Assembly (NCBI GenBank): GCA_002633005.1
Contig: NMRA01000939.1
Span: forward strand, 27,356-91,355
Length of the DNA: 64,000 nucleotides
DNA from: Phoronis australis
Lineage: Eukaryota; Phoronida; Phoronidae
Reading direction: 5' to 3'
The notes beneath the pieces are model-generated. The model was given only the letters and a program-made list of their open reading frames with translations, was not told the DNA's origin and did no database searches. Position numbers and translations under genes: made by a program. Below, piece by piece: positions 1 to 13,500 of the stretch (its first letter is position 1; every line of letters starts with the position of its first letter).

Positions 1-600
1 CGGTAGGCATGTATTATTGGGGTGACGCTATCCTCCCATTTTTGGGCGGATTCGAGGTATTTTGCGCCTCCTAGTTGATATTTTTACTGTTTTCAAGTCT
101 GTTTTTTGGCGTCGACCCCAAACCATTCTAAGGAGGATTTTGAAAATTGACGTATATGTTCTCAGTGTGAAGAGGGCGATTACGCTGACAACTTCGGTTA
201 CTGTGGCACCTCCTAGTGGTGGTTTTGTTTTGTTTTGCGGCCATAGCTGTATCTCCTAAACCCAGGATCTTTATTAAATTTAGTTAGTGTATTTATATGA
301 AGCCTAACAAGAGATGACGACTTTGAGGTGACACTCTGCCCCCTAATAGCAATTTCATTTTTTCACCGTTTTTCTTTTTCTCTGAAGTCCCTTGACAGAT
401 TTTTATAAAATTTGGTGAATAGCTTTCCATTAAAGAAGCGATGGCATGTTCCGTTTTCTGATAGATTGAACATGTTGCACCATCTAGAGACCATTTTTAT
501 TATAGAAATGAACAACTTTAGAAGCACATTGTTTGCGATACATTTGTGGGCACATTTCAATGCTCCGCGTTTGATCTCTTTGTAATTCACTGACCTTAAC
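1..600. repeat. Dispersed repeat, copy 1 of 2 in the window
   Basis: This stretch aligns piecewise with 6610-7080. Shared landmarks are GTATCTCCTAAACCC, the segment around TGCCCCCTAatagcaattt, the phrase ttttgggcggattcgaggtattttgcgcctcctag (about 40-75), and the block around 540-580 (CATTTCAAtGCTCCGCG). The order of blocks differs slightly between the copies, so this may be a nested or internally repetitive element. No transposase-like reading frame is visible. The next upstream exon of the BIRC6-like gene was not found here, so it should lie off the window. Confidence 0.5.
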
Positions 601-686
601 AAGCTGTGTGTGAAATAAGCTATACCTACAGGACACACTGTAAAACAATGTGTTAAACTTGTCATAATACATGCTCCTTCTTTTAG

Positions 687-3600
687 GAGGACCATTACTA
701 CAGGAACAAGACCGAGGCTGGCATGGACCCTCGCTCACCGAAGGTCAAGGCCTTGATGAAGGAAGCTAAGATGATTGGAGAGAACCTGCCACTTCATCCT
801 GATGCTGCCATCTTTGTTGTTCAGGTACAAGAACACTGTGAGAAGTATGTTTGTTGCATGTTGCACTAATATCCATTTCACAACTGGCAACGGCGAATAA
901 TCCTTAAGTGCAGAGGTCTGAATTGTGTTTACTTTAGTCGGATTTTTTAATTTTTTAGTTTGGAGACTGCAAGTGGTAGCTCTGCAAGCGCTCCTTACTG
1001 CCTCTCAATTGACTGAGTTGTCTCGTGCTGATAATAGACAAATGCCCCTAAAGAATGCAGAGCACAATGAATAGAGGGACGCCTTATTTCACGTGACTCC
1101 TTTTTCGTTGTGCTGTGTCCCTTGTTTTTGATGTGCTGTTTTCATGTTTTAGCACTGACGTGTCATCGTCATTGTAAATATTACATTAATAAATAATAAT
1201 AAATAAATACCCTGACAGGGTGTTTATGACTTGACCACTTGGGTGCAGTATTATTAGTTAAGATTTTCAATAAAAATATTATGCCTCAGTTATATTTCCA
1301 TGTGAGCTAGTTTACAGCGAAGTTAAACCTATTAGCATTTCATAATCACAGATGGTTATTTTTCGTGTGTTTTTTTTGCTTCACGCTGTTGAATTGGGGG
1401 TCATTTCAAACACGAAACGTACAGTCCCAGAGTTAGAGATATTTTAATTCAGAAATGTACGATGCCAGAACTAGAGTTACCTCAAAAAAGAAATGACTTG
1501 TGCAGTCTCACAGTCAAGGTCATCGCAAATACAATCATATGACAATAGAGTTTGGAAGTAAATGTGACTTTAAACATCCATGTAAAATCATTTATGTGTC
1601 ATTCTGGCCAGGATGAAGATCACATGGACCTTGTACGAGCTGTCATTACCGGACCAACAGATACCCCCTACAGTCTGGGCTGTTTTGCGTTTGACATCTA
1701 CTTCCCCGACCAATACCCCAACGTTCCTCCTTTGGTACAGTTTATCACCACAGGGGGAAAACTTGTCAGGTGAGTCCTCCTGTGTACTTGTGAGTTAGAT
1801 TATCATGCAAAAGTCGAAGTTTTTATTCAGAAGTAAACGAGAATTGTATTAGGCAGATCTAGCAAGTTTGGTGATGCCTCTCCTCGCCTTACAAACCCTA
1901 AGAAGACGGCATACCATTTTATGGGGCTACAGCAAACATATTTTATCTTGAGCAAACTGAGCTACTCTTGTGCTGTTATTCTATTAGTGTAAGTTGTTGA
2001 TGTCCTGCAATCTACTGTTTTTATTTGACTTGTGTAGGTTCAATCCTAACTTGTATGCTGATGGCAAAGTGTGTCTGAGCCTTCTTGGAACATGGCATGG
2101 CTCGAGTGCTGCTGAGAAATGGAATGCGAAGACATCCACACTTTATCAGGTCATTCTTCACGCTAATAATTACATAATTACATCCTGAACTGAACTTATT
2201 TCACAGTAACACTTTAAACAAAATTACTGTCATTTTTCGTTGTATTAAGGTAAAATTAGTCCTCATTTCGTTTCCATCCAATCTCCAATAACAATAATAG
2301 TTTATCATCCAGTGAGTTATGAGATGACGACATTGACTGTTTGCTAGCTGTTACCTGTACACGATGGGTTAATTAAATGAAGATTTGCTGACGATTAAGT
2401 TTGATTTTTTTATAAAAACAAAACCCTGAATAATTGCTGAGCAAAATTTCAGCACTACCAGTTTTTGGTGTGAAACTTAATCAAATATTCAATGAGCTGG
2501 TGTTGAAATATTTCTTTAAGCAACATGTGACTTTACCAGACAAAGGGGGTTCTAAGCGTGTGATAACAGCCAACTTCTTTGTTAACTGCCAAGCAAAGTC
2601 TTTTGCCTGTTATGACAACAGGCAGGCCAATTATCTACCAGGCTTATTACAGACCACGTGTGAACACCGTCAAACCCAGAGCGAATTGGTACATTCAGAA
2701 AGAATAGATTATCATAACTTCGGTTGAAGTTGGGTGATTTTGGCGATTCAAAAACTAATCACGATCACCATTAGACAAGGATTTCAAAAATGCTAATGGT
2801 TTATGTTCAAATATGTTATAACTTAACTTTTGATTGAACAGCACAACCCAGTCAGGCTAGATACAATCTTACTGGAGATAAAAGCAATTATCGAACAAAA
2901 GAGAGCTGGCCCCCCAACCATAAATGCCAGACTGGAGTTAATCAGTCGTGTAAGATATTGGCTACAGGCGTAAACTTTCCAACTTGTTGTTGGGAGCAAC
3001 GGGAAAACGCCATAATGAGTTTTGTTGTCCATGCATTATATAATATTTTTGTCCATATAATATACAATATTGTTATCATCCACAATGTTCAATGTTTTGA
3101 GTGATTAAAAGAAGGGCTTAAGCTATAATTATAGGTAAAAATTATTAGTCTCCTTACACCATATGTTGGTCACATCATATGCCATATACTTAAATAAGAA
3201 AAAAGGTTCTGTATCCTGACCATGGGTTTAGTTATGGACTTATGGATTCATAATTGTTTTGTTGCACGAGCTGTAGAGTCCATCCGAGGAATGGTATATG
3301 TATCAGACCCCATGTTCAGTGGTACATAGATTAATCGTTTGATTAACTTGTTTATTTAACACTGTCTCACCCTAAGACAGTGTTAGGGCAGATAAACATG
3401 CAAACTAAATTAAGTGTGACAAATAAGACTAAGTTATCAAAAGAAAACATAACTTTTGGCTGAAAAGGGACAGTCGATGTACAGATGCCATGCAAAAGAG
3501 GCTACTTAATATTTACATGGGGTTGAGTGTTTGAACTGTTTCATTATGCAGGTGTTAGTGTCCATACAAGGAATGATACTGATATCAGAGCCCATGTTCA

Positions 3601-5120
3601 ATGAACCAGGATATGAAGGTCGAAAGGACATGGCTGATGCTAAGGTATGCTCTTTGCTTTGTCGTTCACATCTGAGTGTCAGACATCACTGTCATATTGT
3701 TATGGCGCCTGTTTATGCGATACGGCATCTGGTGCATTTTGAAATGATATTTTAGTGTGAATCTTTTCAGAAATCATTTTCGAAGCAGAAAATATGGTGT
3801 CTGCTGTTACTTGTTCAAGTTTGATGTGTTCGTGTTTGACTGACAAACTTGCTGACACTGACCAATTGGTATTGTATGGTGTAGTAATTTTGATGGTTGA
3901 TTTATTATTTTTAGAACTTATCATGTTACTTTCAAGTTGAAAGTGTGATTCAATATTTTTCATTGTCAGCAATAAAAACAATTACAGGTGTACCTGATGT
4001 GTTCAGGCCGCTTGGGTAGACCCAGTGCACTGATCTCCTGGAACCATATTTAAGCTTTATTAATATACAGAATAAATCGAGCTGAGGAGCCAAAGACCTG
4101 TCTAGCTGTGTGCTCCAGTAGGACTTGAACCCACGACATTGAGTAAAGGAAGCAGACACCTATTTCACCCACTATACCACACTGCCTCCTCTATTTTTCT
4201 TTAGCATAACTCCTTGTACAACAGACTATTGCTATAATCATTACATACTATCCTTAGACTAAGTGAAACTTCCACTCATATTGTTATAATCACTAAGTGC
4301 TGTCCTGTCATTGTCGCATAGGAAGAGAGCGAGAAATACAACTACCCCCTGTGGTTGCACAATGTTCGTCATGCCATGCTGGGCCAACTGAAGAATCCGC
4401 CAACAGGTAGATGCCAGTCAGTTCTTGTTTTCTAGAAATGCCCTTTGTACACTTTAGAACCATTACAGTTTTTGAATTGGTCTTCACAATAAATGTTTTG
4501 TCAATGAAAAGTGTTGGTAAGATTTGTTGTGTAGGATGGTATGGACTTGTCATGGTATTAAGCCACATATCTATAAAATTGTAGACTTTAGGTTTTTTGT
4601 CTGAAAATAGAAAGCCTGTAGAATTTGATTTGCGACTTGATACCAATCTGCTATTAATTGGATCAGATGGCCATGTTTTTTAAGTAAAATTTAGGAAAAA
4701 ATAAAGTTTCTGTGTCCCAATGTCTAAAGAGTTTTCCAAATTGGAGAAATTTTACCATATCCAAGAAGGTTAGTGATGAAACGATATCATTTACGGTAAC
4801 GATGTGCATTTCAGTTTATAAAACGGAATTGTAAATGAAAGCCAATCTGAATGATTAGGTCAAAGGTTGAGTAAGAGAAACAGCAATATTGTGCAGTTAA
4901 ATAAGAGGAGTAACAGCGTAATAATCTGTTTTTTTGTTTCTTAGGTTGCCATGACATCATTAGACGACATTTTCGCATCCAACGGAATGCTGTGTTGAAA
5001 CAGTGTTCTGATTGGTTGGCAAGGTGCCAAGACACGGACATAAGAAGGAGGCTACTTCATGAAGTTAAAGAGTTGAGAAGCATCCTGCTCTCCTTAGAGG
5101 AGACTGCATGCTGTGAATAA
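687..5120 (+). CDS. BIRC6/UBE2O-type ubiquitin-conjugating (UBC) protein, C-terminal exons (5' partial)
   Basis: Six exons join in frame: 687-824, 1612-1769, 2038-2149, 3552-3644, 4322-4406 and 4945-5120 (TAA). They give about 253 C-terminal residues. Every junction is GT-AG and phase-consistent. The product carries an extended class UBC fold: the P-rich loop ([14 protein letters not shown]), an NPN where most E2s have HPN, the active-site Cys in [14 protein letters not shown], and the E2 extension [22 protein letters not shown]. Such domains end the giant hybrid E2/E3 proteins BIRC6 (BRUCE) and UBE2O. The tail [15 protein letters not shown] resembles BIRC6 more than UBE2O. Known family members transfer ubiquitin to regulators of apoptosis and orphan subunits. 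The first exon here starts in phase 0 directly after an acceptor, so the gene continues upstream of the window. A smaller stand-alone UBC protein cannot be excluded. An AATAAA lies near 5368, about 250 nt after the stop. Confidence 0.88.
3125..3245 (-). repeat. SINE tail fragment (same family as 32.1-32.4 kb)
   Basis: On the minus strand, the phrases gaccaacatatg and gtaagg-agactaataat match the 3' part of the tRNA-headed repeat at 32118-32279 (gaccaacatatgggatgtaagaag). The tRNA-like head is missing, as expected for a truncated copy. It lies in the third listed intron of the BIRC6-like gene. Confidence 0.5.
3270..3328 (+). pseudogene. Fossil duplicate of the fourth listed UBC exon inside its own intron
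   Basis: This piece lies 280 bp upstream of the real exon at 3552-3644. It aligns codon for codon with its start: TCC-ATC-CGA-GGA-ATG-GTA-TAT-GTA-TCA against TCC-ATA-CAA-GGA-ATG-ATA-CTG-ATA-TCA, then CCCATGTTCA in both. It reads [18 protein letters not shown] and then hits an in-frame TAG, and the second half of the exon is gone. There is no clean acceptor in the matching place. It is best read as a decayed exon duplication. Confidence 0.7.
4005..4190 (-). mobile_element. tRNA-derived SINE, GGAGGCAGTGTGG family
   Basis: Read on the minus strand the element starts GGAGGCAGTGTGGTATAGTGG, an A-box-like head. About 55 nt later comes a perfect B box, GGTTCAAGTCC (4121-4131). The head cannot fold as a full tRNA and is followed by an unrelated AT-rich body, so this is a SINE, not a tRNA gene. 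A second member lies at 54930-55000 on the plus strand. It is inserted in an intron of the BIRC6-like gene. Confidence 0.75.
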
Positions 5121-8100
5121 GACATGGCATACCAGTCTTATCTTGCACGGTGTTTGTTACAAATATTTTGTAGCTGGATGAGGGTCTTTAAGTTAGGCAC
5201 ATCATCTCGTTTCCCAACCGGCAACTATGAATGTTTTTTTAGATTGCTCAGTTCTTGTAACACATCCAAGAGTTTACCTTAACAATTGGCAGAGGTTTCT
5301 GAAGACCTTGGTGTTGACTCCGCCTAATTCTTCTTTGGTGTAGGTGGCGCTGTATTAAGTACTTTATAATAAAAATGAATGTATGATGAACGGGGATGAA
5401 GGTTACAAGCTCTCCCAGGTTTATGACTAAGTACATCGTACAGCACCACCGACTAGACTGAGGAAGAAGACAGAGTCAACACCATGGCCTTCGAAAACTT
5501 CTGCCAACTTTTATTTTTTTTCATTTTTTGAATGGCAGAAATCGGTTAACTTGGAAAGAAAACTAACCCACATTGCTGTTACTTTGTTTATATTCCCTAC
5601 CTGCATTGTGTAATCTTTCTGAGCAACACAATGGGACAACTGGACTTGTGAACACTACTCAATAGGGCACTTAGCCCAGTGATCTTATTGCCCCCAAAGA
5701 ATGCAGTGAAGTTTGAATGGGTTGGCATCCGAGTTACGTACTTTCCGACTACAAAATAGCCTTTTTTTGTCTATCGAGTAATTAAATTATTATCAGAGAA
5801 AGGTGCTGGGGGCTTTTTGATGTCCTAAGTTACTGAAATTCTAAATATTAAGGGCATGAACCCGGCACTTTAGAATTAAAGTTTTATCTGCAATTTGCTG
5901 CCATTGAAGTGCCATATGCTTTATAACTTAGTCTTAAAGTTTTGGATGACATAAGTCAAATATTAAGTAACAGGGCGTTTTAAAAAAGACCACATTTGTA
6001 AACAATTTCACGTCAGTTTGGCAACATACAGAATCACCCAAGAGGGTGGTTTCTTGAACTATCAACTTTTACAAGACATTTTATACATTAATGCTCCTGC
6101 GCTGATGTTTGGACAATGTCCACAGTATTTGTGAACTTGTTAAAGAAATGTAATACTTTTTATGATCACATCAAAAGGATACCAAACCCGGTTTTTGCCG
6201 ACTCTCGCACCTGAAACAAAATAAGGCTCTGTAATCCTTGACAACTAGATCTTCCACTGGAAGGAGATGTTTCGAAATAACTTAATGAGTGAAGCTGCAT
6301 TAATACAAAACGGTGATTTTTACTTGGTTTCAATTTAATATGAGCTTCTTACATGGGCATAATGTTTTCTTGTCAAAAAATGCATAGGGGCCTACTTGGG
6401 ATTATTGTTGAGTGGGATAGAGGTGGAGGTTGTGTGAGCTTTGACCAGATGTACACTAAACAATAGAATCTGCTTGTTTTTTGTGAATCTAAGTTGTCGG
6501 CTAGACATTCGCTGAAATTGGGACGTGTGACTTAAGCAATTAAATTCGCCTAATTAATCTGTAAGGAATGTGAAATTGTCTCTATAAATATTGCTTATTA
6601 TAAGTCCACATTTTTAAGTGTGGGTTCGTATTGCCGTCATCTCTGCCAGTCTGGGCCTCTGGTGTCTGTTGTTGTATCTCCTAAACCCCTTGCAGGATCT
6701 TGTTGAGATTTAGCAGAATTGTGTTTCTGTGAAGCTGACGATGGATGACGACAAAGTTCGGACGATCTGGTTACCAGTGTGCCCCCTAGTGGCAATTTTA
6801 GTTTTTTATTTTTGCCTTCGTATGTGGATGGATTTTCATGAAATTTGGCAAGTAGGCGACACCTTTTCATTTTTGGACGGCTTGCACGATTCTGTGCCAT
6901 TCAGCTTCGGGAGACGACGACACCTTCCAATTTTTGGACGCATTTGACGTATTCTGCGCCTTCTAGTGGACATTTTCTGGAGGTATTGATGAACACCCTA
7001 GAAGCACTCCGTTTGCGTTGCAGTCGTGGTCCCATTTCAACTCTCCGCGCGTTGCTGTTGTCTTCAAGTGGGGTATGAGTAAATCTAAAAAAGACTAAGA
7101 TTGTTGTTTTTAGATATGGTGGACCGCTCTTGAGAGCTTATGAGAAGTGGCAGAGTGGTTACCGAGTAGGTCGTCTCCATAGAACTTCCTGGCGGCCTGC
7201 CAGTTGCCCAACGTAATCTGCTTGCTCTGCGTGCTGTCCGTTGTCAAGCTCTATAGACGCATCACAAATGATCACTGAATTGTCGAAAACTTGTTTGGTG
7301 GTCTCCTCGTCTTTAATCCCATGTCAAATAAAAAATGTGACGTTGATTTTTACCACTTATGTATGCACGTTTCGGTCCATGAGGCTTATAGCTGCGCCTT
7401 TATCCGTAATTGGGCGCCTGTGCCTATGTGCAAAGCACTCGACTCTTAAACCCAAGATCAAGTGAGTGAAACTTGAACTATACGCTACGTGGAGGCTGGC
7501 GTGTATTCAATTTGATACTAACAATTTAGCCGAAGAATACCAAAAAATGGCCAAACAAAAACACTCGGACATGCGTTGCACAAGGAATAACCGCGCCCGA
7601 CCTTTTCCTTACTGCGCATACATCTATATGTGAAGCGCAAAGTTGAGCAACAATTTTGAAAAATGCATTATTTCGAGTATAGGCGCATAGATCTGAAGGG
7701 GTGCTGGCCGATGAAATATCTACCCGCATTTCCTCGCCACACTTAGCCTTTAGAGGAATCTTTAGGGGATGTTGCTGGTGGAATTGGTGATACCAGAAAA
7801 AATGTACCGGTATCGTCACTTAGTTATATCTGCTGGACATTTACACACTAAGAGGGACTAGTCCCGGCCCGCACCAAAGGCAACTAACGAATGTGTTGCT
7901 CATTACGAAATCTCTTTGCAGAAAAAACTGAAAGAAATACATTGGATGTTTTAAGTATTTTTTGTGTAAGGAGAGTCGGTGGAGCGACCAGCACCGGTCT
8001 ACTTAGTATCTAAAATGTCGACTGTTCGTAGCCGATAAAAATATTTGCAGCGTTGTGTACTTTTTTACTCGTTCGAATCGCATACGAGAGAACCCTGGTG

Positions 8101-10542
8101 ACAACTTATAGGGAGTGAAACAAGAGAGAAGAAGAAGTAAATATACCGAGTTTTATTATGCGATAAATATGAAATACAAATCTACAAACTTACAACTCAT
8201 CGCTAACTTCTGTCGACATCGCACTAGGTTTGACTTGTAACACAAAAAATTAATAAACAAGAAGATTTCGCCGAAAAACGTTAAAGTCCAAATTTAAAGG
8301 CCCAAACAGTTAGTTTGCTTGGTTGGGATTCCTTGCGGATAGAGTCGAGACCCGGCAGAGTCCGAAGTTTTAGCGTGAGGGGCCCATGTTTATAGGCGTA
8401 TTCGCACCGCGAATGTTCCAAGTTATGCCAAAATAGGGGTCTCAACTTAAACGTAAAACCAATCAAAATGCAACTAACACATTTCGTTATTGGAAGTACC
8501 AATAAGGAATTGACCATCTTACACCCCTTTAAAACATAATAACCCACTCTAGCTTCTAGAACTTTACTGACGACTCGCCGCTACTCAGGACTCCATCAAT
8601 AGACGGCGCTCCCGTCACACTTGTAATATTTCCTGTAACTATAGTAACAGGCAATTTGTCACTCCAGTGAGAAGGATTTACTAAATTAACTTTTTTTGCT
8701 GAAGGCCAATCGACCAACCCAGTCAAACTAGGCTCTTGTACGCCGCGTTTCGTTTTTCAGATGTTTGATTTATTTACTTTTTGTCATTGATGAAACGATT
8801 TTTTGAAATACTGCGTTCTTTTTACAATTGTGAAAGAAAATTTATTTTATGATACAGATAGACACTGACACGACTCACTGAAGACATGCGAGGAGGGCGT
8901 TTCATGAGGCAGACCCATGGTTCTTTTCACTGAGCCACTCTATAGAGTGTGGTTGTGCATAGCGCATTCACACGCACATTAGATGTGGTCTCTCTTGATG
9001 TTTTCGTTGTTGGACAGCGGGTTACACGCGCATAATAAAACCGTAATAGTGGTTCATTAAACTTTATTTATGATAGTACGATTTAGGAATACGAGAAATA
9101 CGGTTAAACCTGAATGACAATATAATATCTAATACAAACTGATTCATGAATACATCATACTAAAAATATAGAAAAATGCATCTCTGACAGCATTATATTC
9201 AACTCACAACCAAGCAAAAATTAACAGACATTTACAGCTGAGGAACAGTTGTTATTAACAAATCAAATAGTCAAAGAACTGAGGAATAGTTATTTTTAAA
9301 GACAAAGTTAATAATCAAAACATCAAGAAACAAAGTTGTTATAGTTTCTATGTTGCGTACTTGGTGCTATAGTAGTTATTTTACTGCCCCAAGAAGTTAT
9401 TTTATATACTCCAAAGTAGACTAACTTTAACTTACTTATCTTCATGCCTACAATTTTACAGTTCACTTGGGGATTTGCTCAATTTCGCCGGATTTGTGAC
9501 TATTCTAGTTTTAATTTATAAAAGTCACATTCCTTGCCCTATTTTCAAAATTCAAACACATAACCACGTGTATTTTTCATGAACTATTCAAATATGCTAT
9601 TTCAAAAAGTCGAAATGAAACTTTAAAAAATTCTACTGTTGCCCACACTGTTTCAGTAAAATCATATCATTAAGTCACAAAGGGCCGTATCATCGCGCCT
9701 CAAGTTAATGTCCAGCCTAAGAGAACGATAACAGCAGCTGAAGTTGAATAGTTTCTTTGAAGAAAGCGGCGGATTTTAAGGTTAGTGAACCAGTGAGGTT
9801 GTCTGCGTTCAGTTGGATTCGGCTTTTCATGTTTACACTCAGTAACTCGGCCCGGCATTTGGCCGACGGACTCGTCGTCGTCGTTGCAAATAATGAATCA
9901 TGATATAAAAACCTACAGCTAGTGATCGGTATCACTGACGTGCGTTGTATAATTACATATTAGTTTGTACACAACCACTTTACAAAAAAGCAATTATTAA
10001 ATCACTGAAGGAAAATTAAATTGCCGCCGAACGGGCCTTGAGTGAAAGCGGAAATAACGTACCGGTAGCTCATGATTGCTTTAGCCACGTGCGCTTAAGA
10101 TGCTTTGAAACTGTACTTTAACTTCAGACATTGATATCCGCCATCAAAGTTTCATGATGATAGCGGTCTAGGATATTGCAAAAGGGGGCAACCACAACTT
10201 GACTCAGTGCCAACGCCTTGTCCACCTCCCCCCTGCCGCGGCCCTCCTCCAAATCCCCACTGACTTACAGTCATGGGTGAAGATGTAAGACACTCGCAGC
10301 TAAGGCAAGACCACATAACATACCGCGAAGCATTACAAGGTACGCACGTGATCACACTTAGGTGTGACTGTTACGCTCCCAAAGCACTGACAGCCTAGTC
10401 AATGTTAGTGTTTAGGGTAGACCAAAGGAGTCTCTCGCTTCAAACTAGTAACGAGGCTGACTTCCGTTTCTAAACTCAGTCGGCATGTAGATTTCTGGTC
10501 TTCATTGATTACTTGTGAAAAAAGTCTCAGGTGCATCTAATC
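5121..10542. other. Intergenic region between the BIRC6-like gene and DRG1
   Basis: I see no exon chain here. Contents are a probable poly(A) signal near 5368 for the upstream gene, one end of the AAAAGGATACCAAAC transposon family at about 6174, and the second copy of the 5' dispersed repeat at 6610-7080. The short open frames at 7241-7465, 7526-7819, 8281-8547 and 9717-9935 show no family motif or supporting splice sites. The DRG1 promoter should lie just upstream of 10543, but no clear core motif is visible. Confidence 0.5.
6610..7080. repeat. Dispersed repeat, copy 2 of 2 in the window
   Basis: Shares with 1-600 the phrases GTATCTCCTAAACCC, GTGCCCCCTAGTGGCAATTT, TTTTTGGACGcatttgacgt and CCCATTTCAACTCTCCGCG. 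The copies are well diverged, suggesting an old family. No coding potential was recognised. Confidence 0.5.
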
Positions 10543-13500
10543 ATGGGTATTTTAGAGAAAATAGCCGAGATTGAAGCCGAGGTAATACTTGTTCTAGCGA
10601 AAGTTTTGGTGTTTTATTGTCAAGTTAGCATTCTATAGCGACAACTGTTCGTCAGCAAGTCACTCCGACTCAGTCAATCAGACAGACAGCCAGGTGGCTT
10701 TAGCCTTTAGACTGTCGTCAAATACAGCTAGGAACCACTGTGTTTTATGCTCCAGTAGACTTCGAAATTTCACACTGCCTGGGTAGTTCTGCTCGTCACT
10801 TTGTCATGAAACTTATTTGAAGATGTATGGTAAAGCTAACGACCGGCGGAGTGTTTGCAAAGTCTGGGAGTCAACCAACACTCACCTTGCTCGCTCCAGC
10901 TTGGAAGAGGATAGCAGCTTCACAGTAGCCAACGGTCCTGAAATTTGGTTTGCTGCTATTAAAACACTGAATAGTCCAGATCTGTAACGTGGTGATAACG
11001 AGTCAGTCAATGAAACGCAAATACTGGTACAATCAACAGTGTACCTTTCAAGTAAAGTCCGAATTTTTGCCAATAATATTCTACATCGGCATTTTTACAA
11101 TTTGCTCTAAACTTAAAAATAGGTAGGTTTTTAAGTAGAAGAATGAATTCGTGACAATTCTGAAAATGGCATAGTTGCTAACGTATTCCTGTAGATATCT
11201 TTCTAAAAGTATCAGGGCTTGGAATTTTCCGCGGAAACGCGGATTTCCGCTTTTTTCAAATGTTCTGTCCGCGTATTTTATAATATTTCCGCGTAAAAAA
11301 AATCGGATTTGATATGAAAATTTCCGCGGCAAATTCCTTCTTACTGCGGCGTTGCAGACTACGTTCACCTCGAAAAGCGGAAGTTGCTCTTTATGTTTCG
11401 GAGGAACGTAAATTGTCAACATTGCCGGGGCATCTGGGATAGCGTGGTGGGATTTTCAATGGCGTCTCGTGTTATTGTAAACCGTGGCGACAAATACTAC
11501 GGCTCTGCAGCCAAAAATGTGTGGGTTGGGAGTGGACGGACGAGCTAAAAGGACGCAGACGCATGCTACTGATGGTGGTAACGTTTTTTTTTTTTAGTCC
11601 TCCCGATTTTTGTTCGGGGAAAGGTTCACATCGACCATTTCAAGGCTGCGTAGCGCGCATGATTTGGGCCGTAAAAGTTTCAAAGTTTCCGCGTTTTTTG
11701 TCATTGGTCATTCCAAGCCCTGAAGTATTGATTTCATCTAAGCATTATTCTCAAGTCCGAGCAAATGAAAAAACATGTGAATCGCTTTGTTAATCTACCT
11801 AATTAAATATCCAAGATGCTGGATAAATCCGTGGACTTGTATGTTGTGCTATTTCTGAAAGAATTTTGGCCGTGTAGTTTTAGATGTACCAACTTTTTGA
11901 CGTCGAACTCAGACAAAGTTTACGCAGATAATGACTGAAGGCTGTGCAAGATATGAGATTGAGTGAAAAAATTACATACTGTCAGCTGTCAAGACCATGT
12001 ATAATAAACAGTGTTTCCCCTGGGTTTTGCAAGGAGCATGGTGGTGAATGGCCAAAACGGGGTGCAAAGCCCGTTGCCGTACGCGAATATGGAAAATGGG
12101 ATCCCCTATTAGCTGGGTTTCGAAAGGAGCATGGCGGTGAATGCTCGACGCGGATGCGGAACCGGGCACCACATGGGATGAAGTGAGATCCTCCCATCGG
12201 GGGGGGGGGGGTTGGTTGGGAGACCCCTGGCAAAATTTGAAAATTAGATGTAATTGGGTGCAGTTTGCATCATAGACAACATAGACAAGACCTTAACACG
12301 AGCATCATGTAGGCCTAGTGGAAGTATCTGGGTAAAGAACACTTCGCAAGACAATTTGGCAATGAAATGTTCGGCATTGTGTGATCTCTGTCACACTTGA
12401 GCACAAAAAACGGTGTTAAAATTCAGTTATCCACGAAGTGACAAACATAGAACAAAAATATTTGAACTTTGTAGACGTAATAAACTAATTCGTGTAACGA
12501 AACTTCCATTGATACCGTCTTGCTAAACATAAATCAGTGATAGTGGATTGGCATTGGCTGGCATAGCAGACAATGTAATAATTCAGTCTATGCTGATGAA
12601 TCTGAGAGTGGTTAACAGTCAATATCATTTTGGCGCAGGGCTATGGTTGACTAAACAGTTGGATGTCATGCCCTGCAGTGTAATTCACAATGTCTTTTGT
12701 AAACTCGGACACGGTAAAATGAATGAAGCAGAAATCTTACTGTTTCTTACTTCATTAGTGAGCCCAGGTGCTTTCTCATTTTAGAAAATTTGGTCGAAGT
12801 CGTTGCCTGGTCCCCGCCTGTATTAAGTTTATATGCATTGTCGGATAATCAGGCAGAAACGAGGTACGAAAGGAGATTGGGGATTGAATGACTATTTAAC
12901 GGGGGCACAATATAAGATCCGCCCATTGTAAAATTATTATTTTTCCCTTTCGATCCACAAACAGTGAAAGGTGTGACTTGTACTTATTCATTGTTACTAA
13001 CGATCATTTTTACTAGCGATCATTTTTACTAGCGATCATTTTACTAGCGATCATTTTTACTAGTGATTTTTGTGTGGCGGTGAAGTTTCCCCGTCACGAT
13101 TAGGTGTGTGGCGGTCAATTTGAGTATGATGTACGAGTGGCGGGGCAAAAAAGGAGCGTGGCGGGCCGCCCAGAAGTTTACACACGGGAAACCCTGATAA
13201 AGATGCGATTCGCTTTACTAAATGCTTCTTGGAAGACAGGATTTTGCTGCTGAAAATTTTGTCTCTTTGTTAGAGTTTTTGAGCTAAGTTGACATTGGCA
13301 TCTGTAGTATGAACGTCACATTCTTTTTCGCATAAAAATGTTTCTGCATACTGTTTCAAACACGTGTGTATAGACTTTTTAAAGTCATTGAATAAACAAG
13401 TGGAGTGTTTTATCAATGACGCTTTTATTTCTACTTCTCTGTTATTACATGAGTGCATACGCACCATGCAGCGATACTGACGGACCACCAAGGCTCGCGG

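Noticed and set aside
4121-4190. A tRNA gene on the minus strand
   Set aside because: A and B boxes are present, but the sequence cannot form the cloverleaf arms and a SINE body follows; the same applies to 54931-55005, 32210-32280 and 44066-44240.
7526-7819. 97-codon minus-strand frame in the intergenic region
   Set aside because: No recognisable domain, no neighbouring exon in phase, and low-complexity ends.
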